From Candidatus Thiodiazotropha sp. 'RUGA' (lineage in GTDB: Bacteria; Pseudomonadota; Gammaproteobacteria; Chromatiales; Chromatiaceae), in NCBI GenBank assembly GCA_016842065.1, contig JAEPDS010000005.1, positions 24,071 through 88,070 on the forward strand: DNA of 64,000 nucleotides, written 5' to 3'. Made by a program: the position numbers and the translations under genes. Positions 39,560-48,421 of the stretch are shown one piece after another; position 1 is the first letter of the stretch; every line of letters begins with the position of its first letter. The notes below the pieces were generated by a model. That model was given only the letters and a program-made list of their open reading frames with translations. It had not been told where the DNA came from and ran no database searches.

Positions 39560-40529
39560 GCGTCCATCGCAACAACAAGGTATTGCCCTGATCACCGCCA
39601 TTGTAATTGTCGCCATGGCATCGATCGCTGCCGTGGCAATGACCCACAACCTGCAACTCAATATTCGTCGAACCGGTAATATCCAGGCAGCAGACCAATC
39701 CTACTACTACACCCTGGGCAGTGAAGCCTGGTCCAGAGGTATGCTGATCAGGGACTTGCTCGACGATGAGTCCAAGAAGTACGACTCACTCGATGAGAAC
39801 TGGGCCATCGAACTCCCCCCCACCCCGGTGGAAGGAGGCGAGGTACAGGCCATTACCACTGACCTGCAAGGTCGATTCAACCTGAACAATCTCTATCTTG
39901 AAGCAGAAGCGGAACCGCAGGCCAAACAGGAAGCCGCGGTCCAGCTGGCCATATTTCAACGTATTCTTGCAGCGCTCGAACTGCCAGAGTCGATCGCCCA
40001 GGCAACCCAGGACTGGCTCGATGGCGACATCAGGACCTCCTTTCCGGATGGTGCTGAAGACATTGAATACCTGGGGCAGGAGCCGGCCTACCGCACGGCG
40101 AATGGCTATATGGCCAGTCATACTGAACTAAGACTGATCAAGGACATCGACCAGGAGAGCTACGACAAGCTGGTGCCATACGTGGTTGCTCTGCCGGTCA
40201 AAACCCCGATCAATGTCAACACGGCAGACCAGATTGTGCTAAAAAGCCTTCTCAACGAGCTCTCGGATGGACATGCAGAGCAACTGATCAGCGAGCGAGA
40301 AGAGAACCCGTTCAAAGAGACGGCATCCTTTATTGAAAGACTTAGAGAACTTTTGGATAAAAATAAAGTAAAATCTGAAGAGATAGAGCCATTGATCTCT
40401 GTAGACAGTCAATTTTTTCAACTGGAGACGGTTGTACGCATGGAAAATATCAGCCAAAGATTGGTCAGTCGCCTATACCAAGGCAGTGAGGATGTGGTTG
40501 TCATATCCCGAACCACCGGGGTCTATTGA
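39543..40529 (+). CDS. gspK: Type II secretion minor pseudopilin GspK
   Basis: A 328-residue tip pseudopilin. After the cleavage site G13-I14 the helix IALITAIVIVAMASIAAVAM lacks Glu at position 5, as in all GspK proteins. The large globular domain follows, with RFNLNNLYLE and the SAM-like INVNTADQIVLKSLL. An ATG ten codons upstream is possible, but the ATG at 39543 gives a normal leader and has AGGGA upstream. Its stop overlaps the gspL start (TGATG). GspK caps the pseudopilus. Confidence 0.93.
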   Translation: MATLSKRPSQQQGIALITAIVIVAMASIAAVAMTHNLQLNIRRTGNIQAADQSYYYTLGSEAWSRGMLIRDLLDDESKKYDSLDENWAIELPPTPVEGGEVQAITTDLQGRFNLNNLYLEAEAEPQAKQEAAVQLAIFQRILAALELPESIAQATQDWLDGDIRTSFPDGAEDIEYLGQEPAYRTANGYMASHTELRLIKDIDQESYDKLVPYVVALPVKTPINVNTADQIVLKSLLNELSDGHAEQLISEREENPFKETASFIERLRELLDKNKVKSEEIEPLISVDSQFFQLETVVRMENISQRLVSRLYQGSEDVVVISRTTGVY

Positions 40530-41755
40530 TGGCCGAGCATCTTATTCTGCAGTGCCATGACGTTTCCTGTGATCGGGTCTCCTGGTCGATCCGGGGCGCC
40601 AGCAGCAGTGAGCCGGGATCCGGCACCCTGGAACAGGCAGCCCAACAGGCGAAGGGCCGACGCACCCTGGTGCTGGCACCTGCATCCGAAATCCTGCTCA
40701 CCTCCGTCAACATCCCGACCCGCAACCGCCAGCGTCTGTTGCAAGCGATACCGTTCTCCTTGGAGAACGAGCTTACCGAGGATATCGATAACCTCCATTT
40801 TGCCGCCGGCAACATGGATAGCGATAACATCACGCCGGTTGCCGTTGTGGCCAGAAGTCGGCTTGAAGGGTGGCTTGAGAAGTTGGAGTCTGCCGGTATC
40901 GAACCACTCGGCCTCTATCCGGATATGCTCGGGCTACCGATGGAGAGTGACGCCTGGTCTCTCTACCAGGGTGATCGTCAGTTACAGATCCGCACCCAGA
41001 GCAACCTGGGATACAGCGTCGATGGCGTGAATGGTGGTGAGTTCTTAAAACTGGCACTGCAGCAGGCTGGTGAATCGGCTCCGCGCAAATTGATCCTCTA
41101 CCGGCTTAACGGGAGCCATGCAGAACTCGACCTGGAGACGATTGCACCCGATCGCGAGATCATCACCAGGGATATCGAAGCGTTGGGTGATTTGACCCAT
41201 CTGCTGGCGCATAACCTGCATGAGAAGCAGCTACTCAATCTGTTGCAGGGGGCGTATCTGAGGGTCGACAAGACCACGCTGCAGTGGAGGCGCTGGCTGC
41301 CTGCGGCAGTTTTGGCACTGGTTTTCATTGGCCTGTCGATTGGCAGCTCGATTCAGGAATACAATCAATATGACCGCCAAAGCAAGTTACTGCATGCTCA
41401 GATCAGGGAGACTTTTCAGCAGGCCTTTCCGGAGGTGAAGCGAATCGTCGACCCCAGAGCACAGATGGAGCAACGCCTGAAAGCCCTGCAGAGGGGTCAA
41501 TCCGGCAGCTTCGCCCAATTTGCCAGCCTCTTCGTGCCCTCGGCAAGCGTCATCAAAAACAGCCCGAACACGACCCTGCAAAACATCAGCTTTCGCGACG
41601 GTCAACTCAATCTGCAGCTGACCATCAAGGAGTTGCAAGCCCTCGAGACACTGAAGAAGACCATCGAGAGTAAACGTCTGACTGTTGAAATCCGCTCTGC
41701 CAACGCGGCGGATAACAAAGTCACCTCCCATCTGAGAATCACCGGAGGATCCTGA
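40529..41755 (+). CDS. gspL: Type II secretion inner membrane protein GspL
   Basis: A 408-residue protein with a cytoplasmic actin-like domain (1-250), one membrane helix (near 257-280, WLPAAVLALVFIGLSIGSSI) and a periplasmic ferredoxin-like domain. The cytoplasmic domain recruits the ATPase GspE. Typical stretches are ILLTSVNIPTRNRQRLLQAI and PFSLENELTEDI. It is coupled to gspK and gspM by one-base stop/start overlaps. Confidence 0.92.
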   Translation: MAEHLILQCHDVSCDRVSWSIRGASSSEPGSGTLEQAAQQAKGRRTLVLAPASEILLTSVNIPTRNRQRLLQAIPFSLENELTEDIDNLHFAAGNMDSDNITPVAVVARSRLEGWLEKLESAGIEPLGLYPDMLGLPMESDAWSLYQGDRQLQIRTQSNLGYSVDGVNGGEFLKLALQQAGESAPRKLILYRLNGSHAELDLETIAPDREIITRDIEALGDLTHLLAHNLHEKQLLNLLQGAYLRVDKTTLQWRRWLPAAVLALVFIGLSIGSSIQEYNQYDRQSKLLHAQIRETFQQAFPEVKRIVDPRAQMEQRLKALQRGQSGSFAQFASLFVPSASVIKNSPNTTLQNISFRDGQLNLQLTIKELQALETLKKTIESKRLTVEIRSANAADNKVTSHLRITGGS

Positions 41756-42240
41756 TGAAGCAGTGGTGGCTGAGCAAAACCCCACAAGAACATCTGGCTA
41801 TGATCGTTGGTGGCACGGCTGTGCTGCTGTTGCTGATCTACCTGATCGTATGGCGCCCCTTCCAGCAGAGCCTTGAACAGAAAGCGTTGCTTGTTAAGAG
41901 CCAGGAATCGACTCTGCAATGGATGAAAGACAACGCGGATCTGGTGAAAAACATGCGCAGCAACCAGCCCGGCAAAGGCGCAGCCAGCAACGAAGCACTG
42001 CTGACACTGGTCGACAGGACCGCCAAACGGGTTCAATTGAGGCAGCAGATCAAGCGCATCAAGCCCCAGGGTGACGATTCGGTTCAGCTGTGGGTCGAAC
42101 AGGCCTCTTTTGACACCCTGATTCGCTGGCTGGGTCAGATGACTCAGGAGCATGCACTGAATATCGAATCACTGAATATCGATCGACAGGATGCTCCGGG
42201 GCTGATCAATGCCCGGGTAGTCCTGCAGCGTGGAGGATAG
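41755..42240 (+). CDS. gspM: Type II secretion inner membrane protein GspM
   Basis: A 161-residue protein with a short cytoplasmic end, one membrane helix (about 15-36, LAMIVGGTAVLLLLIYLIVW) and a periplasmic domain with a coiled segment and ferredoxin-like fold. The sequence WRPFQQSLEQKALLVKSQE after the helix fits GspM. It binds GspL. It begins at the ATG overlapping the gspL stop. Confidence 0.9.
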   Translation: MKQWWLSKTPQEHLAMIVGGTAVLLLLIYLIVWRPFQQSLEQKALLVKSQESTLQWMKDNADLVKNMRSNQPGKGAASNEALLTLVDRTAKRVQLRQQIKRIKPQGDDSVQLWVEQASFDTLIRWLGQMTQEHALNIESLNIDRQDAPGLINARVVLQRGG

Positions 42241-42246
42241 AAGGTA

Positions 42247-43002
42247 ATGAAGTGGTGGAGTTACCTGCTGATCGGTCTCGGGGCCTATCTATTGATCCTG
42301 GTGATCAGCCTGCCGGCAGAGCATGTTCTGGGCTGGACCGCGGGCAACAGTAAGAATATGCCTTTCACCTACGGCACCATTAAAGGGAGCCTTTGGCGTG
42401 GCAAGATGGAGGCATTGACCGTAAACGGTGTTCCCCTCGACAAACTCAAATGGCGCTTCTCGCCGAGTGAACTGCTGTTCGGTCGTCTCGGCTTTGATAT
42501 TCAGCTAAATCATGCGGGTCAGGAACTGCAAGCGGATGTTGCGAAAGGATTTGGCAAGGAGATCCAAATCGAGGATATCAGTGGTGTGATTCAGGCTGCG
42601 ATCATTCCCCAGTTGATCGATATGGCACAAATCGGTGTTGACGGTAACGTCAACCTGAACCTCCAACAGATCACTCTGTCAGACAATCAGATCATCTATG
42701 CCGAAGGAGTGGTGCAGTGGTTGAGTTCTGCTCTGAAAAGCCCATTCGCACTTAAGGTTGGCGACCTTCAGGCTGATCTTGAAACGGATGATGCAGGAGC
42801 AGTCCGGGCAAAAATCAAAGACTTGGGAGGCGCTACCGCAGTGGATGGGGAACTCAGTCTGACACCGGACGGAAACTTCCAGGTGAATGGCCAGATCAAG
42901 CCAGGGGCAGATTCCGACCCCCGACTTGGCAGTGCTCTGAATGCAATCAGCAAACGCAAATCGGATGGCAGCTACCAGTTAACCTACAGCGCGCGGCTTT
43001 AA
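42247..43002 (+). CDS. gspN: Type II secretion protein GspN
   Basis: A 251-residue protein with one N-terminal membrane helix (WWSYLLIGLGAYLLILVISL) and a periplasmic beta-rich domain. The motif GTIKGSLWRGKMEALTVNG and the spacing KLKWRFSPSELLFGRLGFDI are typical of GspN. GspN is found in only part of type II systems and its role is not settled. A GGAGG lies upstream of the ATG within the end of gspM. Confidence 0.88.
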   Translation: MKWWSYLLIGLGAYLLILVISLPAEHVLGWTAGNSKNMPFTYGTIKGSLWRGKMEALTVNGVPLDKLKWRFSPSELLFGRLGFDIQLNHAGQELQADVAKGFGKEIQIEDISGVIQAAIIPQLIDMAQIGVDGNVNLNLQQITLSDNQIIYAEGVVQWLSSALKSPFALKVGDLQADLETDDAGAVRAKIKDLGGATAVDGELSLTPDGNFQVNGQIKPGADSDPRLGSALNAISKRKSDGSYQLTYSARL

Positions 43003-43097
43003 AGCATGTGCACTGTTTCATAATACTGTTTTGAACCGGTAGGCCAATGCGCTATCATCTGCTATTATGGAAAGGATTACATATTCAACATAAACCC

Positions 43098-43202
43098 ATG
43101 ATGAATAAAGAATTTCACAACTATTTCCCTGACCTGTCACAAACCAGTGACCTGAATTGGATCAGGCTTGTTGCAGAGAGTGCTAGGGGACAGCTTCAAT
43201 GA
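43098..43202 (+). CDS. Possible 34-residue leader ORF ahead of gspD
   Basis: A short ORF, MMNKEFHNYFPDLSQTSDLN followed by WIRLVAESARGQLQ, fills the gap between gspN and gspD. Its stop overlaps the gspD start codon (AATGATG), the same arrangement as between other genes of this operon. The composition is protein-like with an amphipathic helical end. It has no strong ribosome site. It could be a coupling leader peptide or a remnant; I do not recognise a family. Confidence 0.35.
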   Translation: MMNKEFHNYFPDLSQTSDLNWIRLVAESARGQLQ

Positions 43203-45208
43203 TGACCAATTCGGCCAATATATTCATGGACAGATCCGTTCCGCTCCAGCGCAGAATTCGCAGTGCTCTGCTTCTCTGCTGCTGTATGATTGTGTTGAAC
43301 TTTGCGCTTATCTCTCCGAGTCAAGCTGAGCAAATCACCCTGAATCTGAACAACGCGGATATCGAAGCCTTAATCAAAACGGTTTCAGAACATACCGGAA
43401 AAAACTTTGTCATCGATCCTCGAGTCAAAGGCAAGGTCACGGTGATATCCGCCCATCCGATGGATCGGAATGAGTTCTATGAAGTCTTCCTGTCGATCCT
43501 TGAGGTTCATGGTTTTTCAACCATTCCCACTGGGGATGTGATCAAGATCGTCCCCGATGTAAAAGCCAAACAGGGTGGTATTCCAATCCTGAGCAGAGCC
43601 GGCGCCCTGCCCGGGGATCAAATCGTCACCCGGATCATTCAGGTGAAGAATGTCACCTCCGCCCAACTGGTTCCCATCCTGCGTCCACTGATTCCCCAGG
43701 AGGGACATCTGGCAGCCTACCCGGACACCAATGTGCTGATCATCTCTGACCGACGCCGCAATGTGGACCGTCTGATGAGAATCATCGAGCAGATCGATCA
43801 GGTCAGTGACAGTTCCATCGAGGTCATCACACTGCAGCACGCCTCCGCAGCCGAGGTGGTTCGGATTCTGGAAAGTCTCAAACCGACAGCCGCCAAGGGC
43901 GCCTCCAAATCGGCTTCAAAGATGGTCGCCGACGAACGCACCAACAGCATCCTGATCAGCGGCGATCCGACAGAACGCCTGCGCGCACGGGTGGTGATCG
44001 AACATCTGGACACTCCGTTTGACAATGAGGGTAACGCCCAGGTCGTGTATCTGAAATACGCCAATGCGGTTGACCTGGTGAACGTGCTGACCGGTGTCAG
44101 TGAGAATATCGACGAGGGTGGCCAGGGAAAAGCGGCGAAGGCCAAAAGCAAACCCAAGGTACCGGTCAACATACAGGCGGATGAAGCCTCGAATGCCCTG
44201 ATCATTACCGCACCACCGGATGTTTTCCACTCCCTGCAGGCAATCATCCGAAAGCTGGATATCCGTCGCGCCCAGGTTCTGGTCGAGGCGATCATTGCTG
44301 AAGTCTCCTACGACAAGGCCAAAAGTCTGGGGGTGCAGTGGGTGGTTGACGGCACACCGGACGGACAGGGTCCGGTTGGTGTGATCAACCTGGGTTCACC
44401 GACCATTACCGACGTCTACAACTCCGTGGCTGCCGGCGCCGGTGTACCTCTCGGCCCCGGCACCTCCATCGGCCTGGGACGATTCGACAGCGACCGGGTC
44501 AACTTCGCTGCGCTGATACAGGCACTGGAGAGCGACACTACCAGTAACATTCTCTCCACCCCCAGCCTGACCACACTGGATAACCAGGAAGCTGAGATCG
44601 TGATCGGTCAGAATGTGCCTTTCATAACCGGCTCCTACAGTTCCACCGGTGGCACCAGCAATTCGGTGAACCCCTTCCAGACCGTACAGCGTGAGGATGT
44701 GGGCCTGACCCTGAAGGTCAAGCCTCAGATCAACGAAGGCAACTCCATCCAGCTCGAGATTGAACAGGAGATCTCCAGCATCAATGCCTCCGCCAGTACC
44801 GGTACCAGCGATATCGTTACCAACAAGCGCACCATCAAAACCGTGGTGATGGTGGAAGATGGCGCGACAATCGTGCTCGGCGGTCTGATCCAGGAGGATC
44901 TCCAGCAGACCGAAGAGAAAGTCCCACTGCTTGGCGACATTCCATTGTTGGGCGCCCTCTTCCGTGCCAACAAGACCACCAAAGTGAAACGCAACCTGAT
45001 GGTCTTTCTCCGGCCTGTGGTGTTGCGGGACGCTGCGATCAGTACCCAGATCGCGAGTGACAAGTACAACTACTTCCGCGCCCAGCAACTGAAGATGAAG
45101 CAGGAAGGGGTCAGTCTGATGGATGATGAGGAGACGCCGATCATGCCGCCGCGCTTCGGTACATTCGCTCCGCCTTTCGAGGGTGACCCGACAGAGCCGG
45201 AACTCTGA
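43199..45208 (+). CDS. gspD: Type II secretion outer membrane secretin GspD
   Basis: A 669-residue secretin. A signal peptide ends near ...ALISPSQA (about residue 44). The N0 domain follows (ITLNLNNADIEALIKTVSEH), then three N1-N3 repeats (for example VKNVTSAQLVPILRPLIPQE and VITLQHASAAEVVRILESLK) and the secretin domain with LSTPSLTTLDNQEAEIVIGQ and VPLLGDIPLLGALFR. It forms the outer-membrane channel. AGGGG lies about 8 bases before the double ATG. It follows the rest of the operon rather than leading it. Confidence 0.96.
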   Translation: MMTNSANIFMDRSVPLQRRIRSALLLCCCMIVLNFALISPSQAEQITLNLNNADIEALIKTVSEHTGKNFVIDPRVKGKVTVISAHPMDRNEFYEVFLSILEVHGFSTIPTGDVIKIVPDVKAKQGGIPILSRAGALPGDQIVTRIIQVKNVTSAQLVPILRPLIPQEGHLAAYPDTNVLIISDRRRNVDRLMRIIEQIDQVSDSSIEVITLQHASAAEVVRILESLKPTAAKGASKSASKMVADERTNSILISGDPTERLRARVVIEHLDTPFDNEGNAQVVYLKYANAVDLVNVLTGVSENIDEGGQGKAAKAKSKPKVPVNIQADEASNALIITAPPDVFHSLQAIIRKLDIRRAQVLVEAIIAEVSYDKAKSLGVQWVVDGTPDGQGPVGVINLGSPTITDVYNSVAAGAGVPLGPGTSIGLGRFDSDRVNFAALIQALESDTTSNILSTPSLTTLDNQEAEIVIGQNVPFITGSYSSTGGTSNSVNPFQTVQREDVGLTLKVKPQINEGNSIQLEIEQEISSINASASTGTSDIVTNKRTIKTVVMVEDGATIVLGGLIQEDLQQTEEKVPLLGDIPLLGALFRANKTTKVKRNLMVFLRPVVLRDAAISTQIASDKYNYFRAQQLKMKQEGVSLMDDEETPIMPPRFGTFAPPFEGDPTEPEL

Positions 45209-45223
45209 CCGGTCGCGCAAGCC

Positions 45224-46792
45224 ATGTCTGACACGACGCCATCAAATCCACTCCAGGACGCATTGGATCCGGTATCCGAACTACTTTCCGAAGAGCCGGA
45301 GAGCCTGCCACCCCAGGAACCGAGTCAGCTGCCTTATGCCTACGCAAGAAGGCATGGCGCGGTGGTGGTGCACAACGATCAGAGTGGTGACTATGAATTA
45401 CTCTACAAACCCGGGGTTTCGATCTTAGTCCTGAATGAAATCCGCCGGCTCTATGAGCAACCTCTGGTGTTCAAACAGATCGATGAAGAGAGCCTGGAGA
45501 GACAGCTCTCGCTGATCTATGAGTCGGGCTCCAAACAATCGAGCCAGATCATGGAGACCATGGGCGATGACATGGATCTCGATCATGCCGCCCAGGCACT
45601 CAACCAACCGGAAGATCTGCTGGGCAGTGACGATGACGCACCGATCATCCGATTGATCAATGCCCTGTTTACCGAGGCCATCAAAGAGCAGGCTTCGGAT
45701 ATCCATATCGAACCCTATGAAAACCGTCTGGTGGTGCGCTTCCGGGTCGACGGGGTGTTGCGCGAAGTGCTCTCGCCACCGCGCAACGTCTCTTCATTCC
45801 TGGTCTCCCGTATCAAGGTCATGGCACAGCTCGATATCGCTGAAAAGCGCATTCCCCAGGATGGCCGGATCTCTTTGAAAGTGGGTAACCGCCCGGTGGA
45901 TGTGCGTGTCTCAACCCTACCCTCCAGCTATGGCGAACGGGTGGTGCTGCGTCTGCTCGACAAGCAGGCGGGACGACTCGACCTGGAACATCTTGGCATG
46001 GCCAAAGAGCTGCTGGAGCAGGTCGATCCCGGCGTGATTCGGCGTCCCCACGGCATCTTTCTGGTCACCGGCCCCACCGGCTCGGGTAAGACCACCACCC
46101 TGTATGCCGCTTTGAGCCGGCTCAACACCCAGAGCCGTAACATCGTCACCGTGGAAGACCCGATCGAGTACTATCTGGACGGCATTGGACAGACCCAGGT
46201 GAACAACAAGGTCGACCTCACCTTTGCCCGCGGCCTGAGGGCGATTCTTCGCCAGGATCCGGATGTGGTGATGGTGGGTGAGATTCGTGACCTGGAAACG
46301 GCACAAATCGCCGTACAGGCCAGTTTGACCGGTCATATGGTGATGTCGAGTCTGCATACCAATACGGCGATCGGCAGCATCTCCCGTCTCAGGGATATGG
46401 GTGTCGAGCCGTTTCTGCTCTCCTCCAGTCTGATCGGTGTACTGGCCCAGCGCCTGGTACGTACCCTGTGTCCCCACTGCAAGGAGCCCTACACCGCCAG
46501 TCAGCAGGAACTGGAACTGTTGGAACAACCGGGTAGCGAATCGGTCACGATCTACTCAGCCAAAGGGTGTGAAAAGTGTCATAACCACGGCTATGTGGGC
46601 AGAACAGGCATCTATGAGCTGATCACCATCGACGAGAGCCTGCGCAATATGATTCACAAGGGCAGCGGTGAGATGGAGATGCTGGAACACGCCAGAAACT
46701 ACTCCGACAGCATTCGCCAGGATGGCATGAAGCGGGTTCTCGATGGGGACACCACCATCGATGAGATCATCCGCGTGACCCAGGAAGGATAG
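45224..46792 (+). CDS. gspE: Type II secretion ATPase GspE
   Basis: A 522-residue cytoplasmic hexameric ATPase that powers pseudopilus assembly. N1 and N2 domains cover 1-140. The Walker A motif is GPTGSGKT (283-290), the Asp box is [10 protein letters not shown], Walker B is [15 protein letters not shown] and the His box is [13 protein letters not shown] tetracysteine zinc site, CPHC and CEKC, follows near 424-457. It lies 15 bases after gspD. The end of the gene contains the ribosome site for gspF. Confidence 0.96.
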   Translation: MSDTTPSNPLQDALDPVSELLSEEPESLPPQEPSQLPYAYARRHGAVVVHNDQSGDYELLYKPGVSILVLNEIRRLYEQPLVFKQIDEESLERQLSLIYESGSKQSSQIMETMGDDMDLDHAAQALNQPEDLLGSDDDAPIIRLINALFTEAIKEQASDIHIEPYENRLVVRFRVDGVLREVLSPPRNVSSFLVSRIKVMAQLDIAEKRIPQDGRISLKVGNRPVDVRVSTLPSSYGERVVLRLLDKQAGRLDLEHLGMAKELLEQVDPGVIRRPHGIFLVTGPTGSGKTTTLYAALSRLNTQSRNIVTVEDPIEYYLDGIGQTQVNNKVDLTFARGLRAILRQDPDVVMVGEIRDLETAQIAVQASLTGHMVMSSLHTNTAIGSISRLRDMGVEPFLLSSSLIGVLAQRLVRTLCPHCKEPYTASQQELELLEQPGSESVTIYSAKGCEKCHNHGYVGRTGIYELITIDESLRNMIHKGSGEMEMLEHARNYSDSIRQDGMKRVLDGDTTIDEIIRVTQEG

Positions 46793-46798
46793 CCCGCC

Positions 46799-48010
46799 TT
46801 GGACGCCTTTGAATATGTAGCACTCGATCCGAGCGGCAAGGAGAAGCGTGGTGTTCTCGAGGGTGACAGCCCACGACAGGTTCGTCAGCAGCTGCGGGAA
46901 TCGGGGCTGACACCCCTCAGCATCGATTCCGCGAGCGGCACCGCCACCCAGAGCAAAGGGAAGCTGTTTCAGCGTCAGATCAATGCCATGGAACTGGCTC
47001 TGATCACCCGTCAGATGGCGACCCTGTTACGCTCCGGATTGCCCCTCGAACATGTCCTGAAAACCACCGCCCAGCAATCGGACAAACGCCATGTTGAGCG
47101 CACCCTGCTGGCGGTACGGGCGAAGGTCCTGGAGGGTAGAACCCTGGCGGATGGGCTCAAGGAGTTCCCCAAAACCTTCCCGGAAGTCTATATCCAGACC
47201 GTCTCCTCCGGAGAGGAGTCCGGCCACCTTGAAGTGGTCCTGGAGAGACTGGCGGACTACACCGAGCAACGCCAGCAGATGCGTCAAAAGACCATCTTCG
47301 CCCTCTTCTACCCGGCATTGCTGACCATCGTCTCACTGCTGATCGTGGGTGGCCTGCTGACCTATATCGTGCCCCAGGTTACCCGGGTGTTCGAAACCAT
47401 GTCCGCCGAGCTCCCCTGGATAACCCAAGCATTGATGTCCACCAGTGATACCTTCCGCAGTTACGGGGTGCCGATCTTCGTCTCACTGCTGCTGCTTGGT
47501 CTGCTGTTCAGCTATCTGCTGAAGAAACCTGGGCCGAAACGCTGGTGGCATCGCACCCTGCTTCGCATACCCCTGGTAGGTCGTCTGGTACGCACCTCCA
47601 ATGCGGCCCGTTTCTCCAGAACTCTGAGCATCATGGCCGCCAGTAGCGTACCGATTCTCGATTCGATGCGCATCGCATCCCAGGTCCTGACCAATCTGCC
47701 GATGCGCAGTGCCGTCGAGGAAGCCACCTCCAGGGTGCGTGAAGGGGCCAGCCTCTATCAAGCCCTGGACAAAACCGGGTATTTCCCTCCAATGACCCTC
47801 AGTCTACTCGCCAGTGGCGAATCGAGTGGTAACCTGGAAGGTATGCTGGAGCGCTCCGCCGATATCCAGGAGCGAGAGATAGAGACCCTGGTCTCGACGA
47901 TTCAGGGACTGTTCGAACCTATACTCATCCTGGTCATGGGTGGTATTGTGCTGGTCATCGTACTGGCTATACTGCTGCCTATTTTCGATCTTAACCAATT
48001 GGTAGCCTGA
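46799..48010 (+). CDS. gspF: Type II secretion inner membrane platform protein GspF
   Basis: A 403-residue polytopic protein with two repeated GspF domains (about 65-190 and 268-390), each followed by membrane helices. Typical stretches are LITRQMATLLRSGLPLEHVL and FSRTLSIMAASSVPILDSMR. The start is a TTG at 46799 (MDAFEYVALDPSGKEKRG); AGGAAGGA inside the end of gspE is 9 bases upstream, and this start matches the family N terminus. It ends the gsp operon proper. Confidence 0.95.
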   Translation: MDAFEYVALDPSGKEKRGVLEGDSPRQVRQQLRESGLTPLSIDSASGTATQSKGKLFQRQINAMELALITRQMATLLRSGLPLEHVLKTTAQQSDKRHVERTLLAVRAKVLEGRTLADGLKEFPKTFPEVYIQTVSSGEESGHLEVVLERLADYTEQRQQMRQKTIFALFYPALLTIVSLLIVGGLLTYIVPQVTRVFETMSAELPWITQALMSTSDTFRSYGVPIFVSLLLLGLLFSYLLKKPGPKRWWHRTLLRIPLVGRLVRTSNAARFSRTLSIMAASSVPILDSMRIASQVLTNLPMRSAVEEATSRVREGASLYQALDKTGYFPPMTLSLLASGESSGNLEGMLERSADIQEREIETLVSTIQGLFEPILILVMGGIVLVIVLAILLPIFDLNQLVA

Positions 48011-48014
48011 CTCT

Positions 48015-48359
48015 ATGGAATTTTCTAGCAAACCAATACGCACACTGCCGCTGATCATCGCGCTCTGTTTAGCCATTCTGAGCGGTTGTGCAAGTTCCCC
48101 GGATCCTTCAGTGGATGAAACCGCGCTCACCCTGAATGAAGCTCACAAGGCTTACAACGCCAAAGAGTATAAGAGGGTCTTTCAACTGCTGTTTCCCCTC
48201 GCAGCCGCCGGTAATGACAAGGCGCAATACGCCCTGGGCTACCTTTTCTATCATGGAATGGGAGTCGAAAAGAACGAACGTCAGGCAATGCACTGGGTTC
48301 AGCAAGCCGCCGCCCAGGGGAACCGCAAAGCGATCCAGGCGTTGACCCCAGTGCAATAA
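48015..48359 (+). CDS. Small Sel1-repeat lipoprotein
   Basis: A 114-residue lipoprotein. The signal peptide ends in LAILSGCASS (lipobox Cys25). Two Sel1-like repeats follow: AYNAKEYKRVFQLLFPLAAA and AQYALGYLFYHGMGVEKNER ending in AMHWVQQAAAQGN. It starts 5 bases after gspF, so it is very likely co-transcribed with the secretion genes, though it is not a standard Gsp component. Sel1 repeats mediate protein contacts; a link to the secretin or its substrates is inference. Confidence 0.82.
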   Translation: MEFSSKPIRTLPLIIALCLAILSGCASSPDPSVDETALTLNEAHKAYNAKEYKRVFQLLFPLAAAGNDKAQYALGYLFYHGMGVEKNERQAMHWVQQAAAQGNRKAIQALTPVQ

Positions 48360-48421
48360 GAGTGCCCTGGGAAGGGTTATCAGCCTGGCACTAAAAAGCG
48401 CCAATCAACCGATCTGATGGA

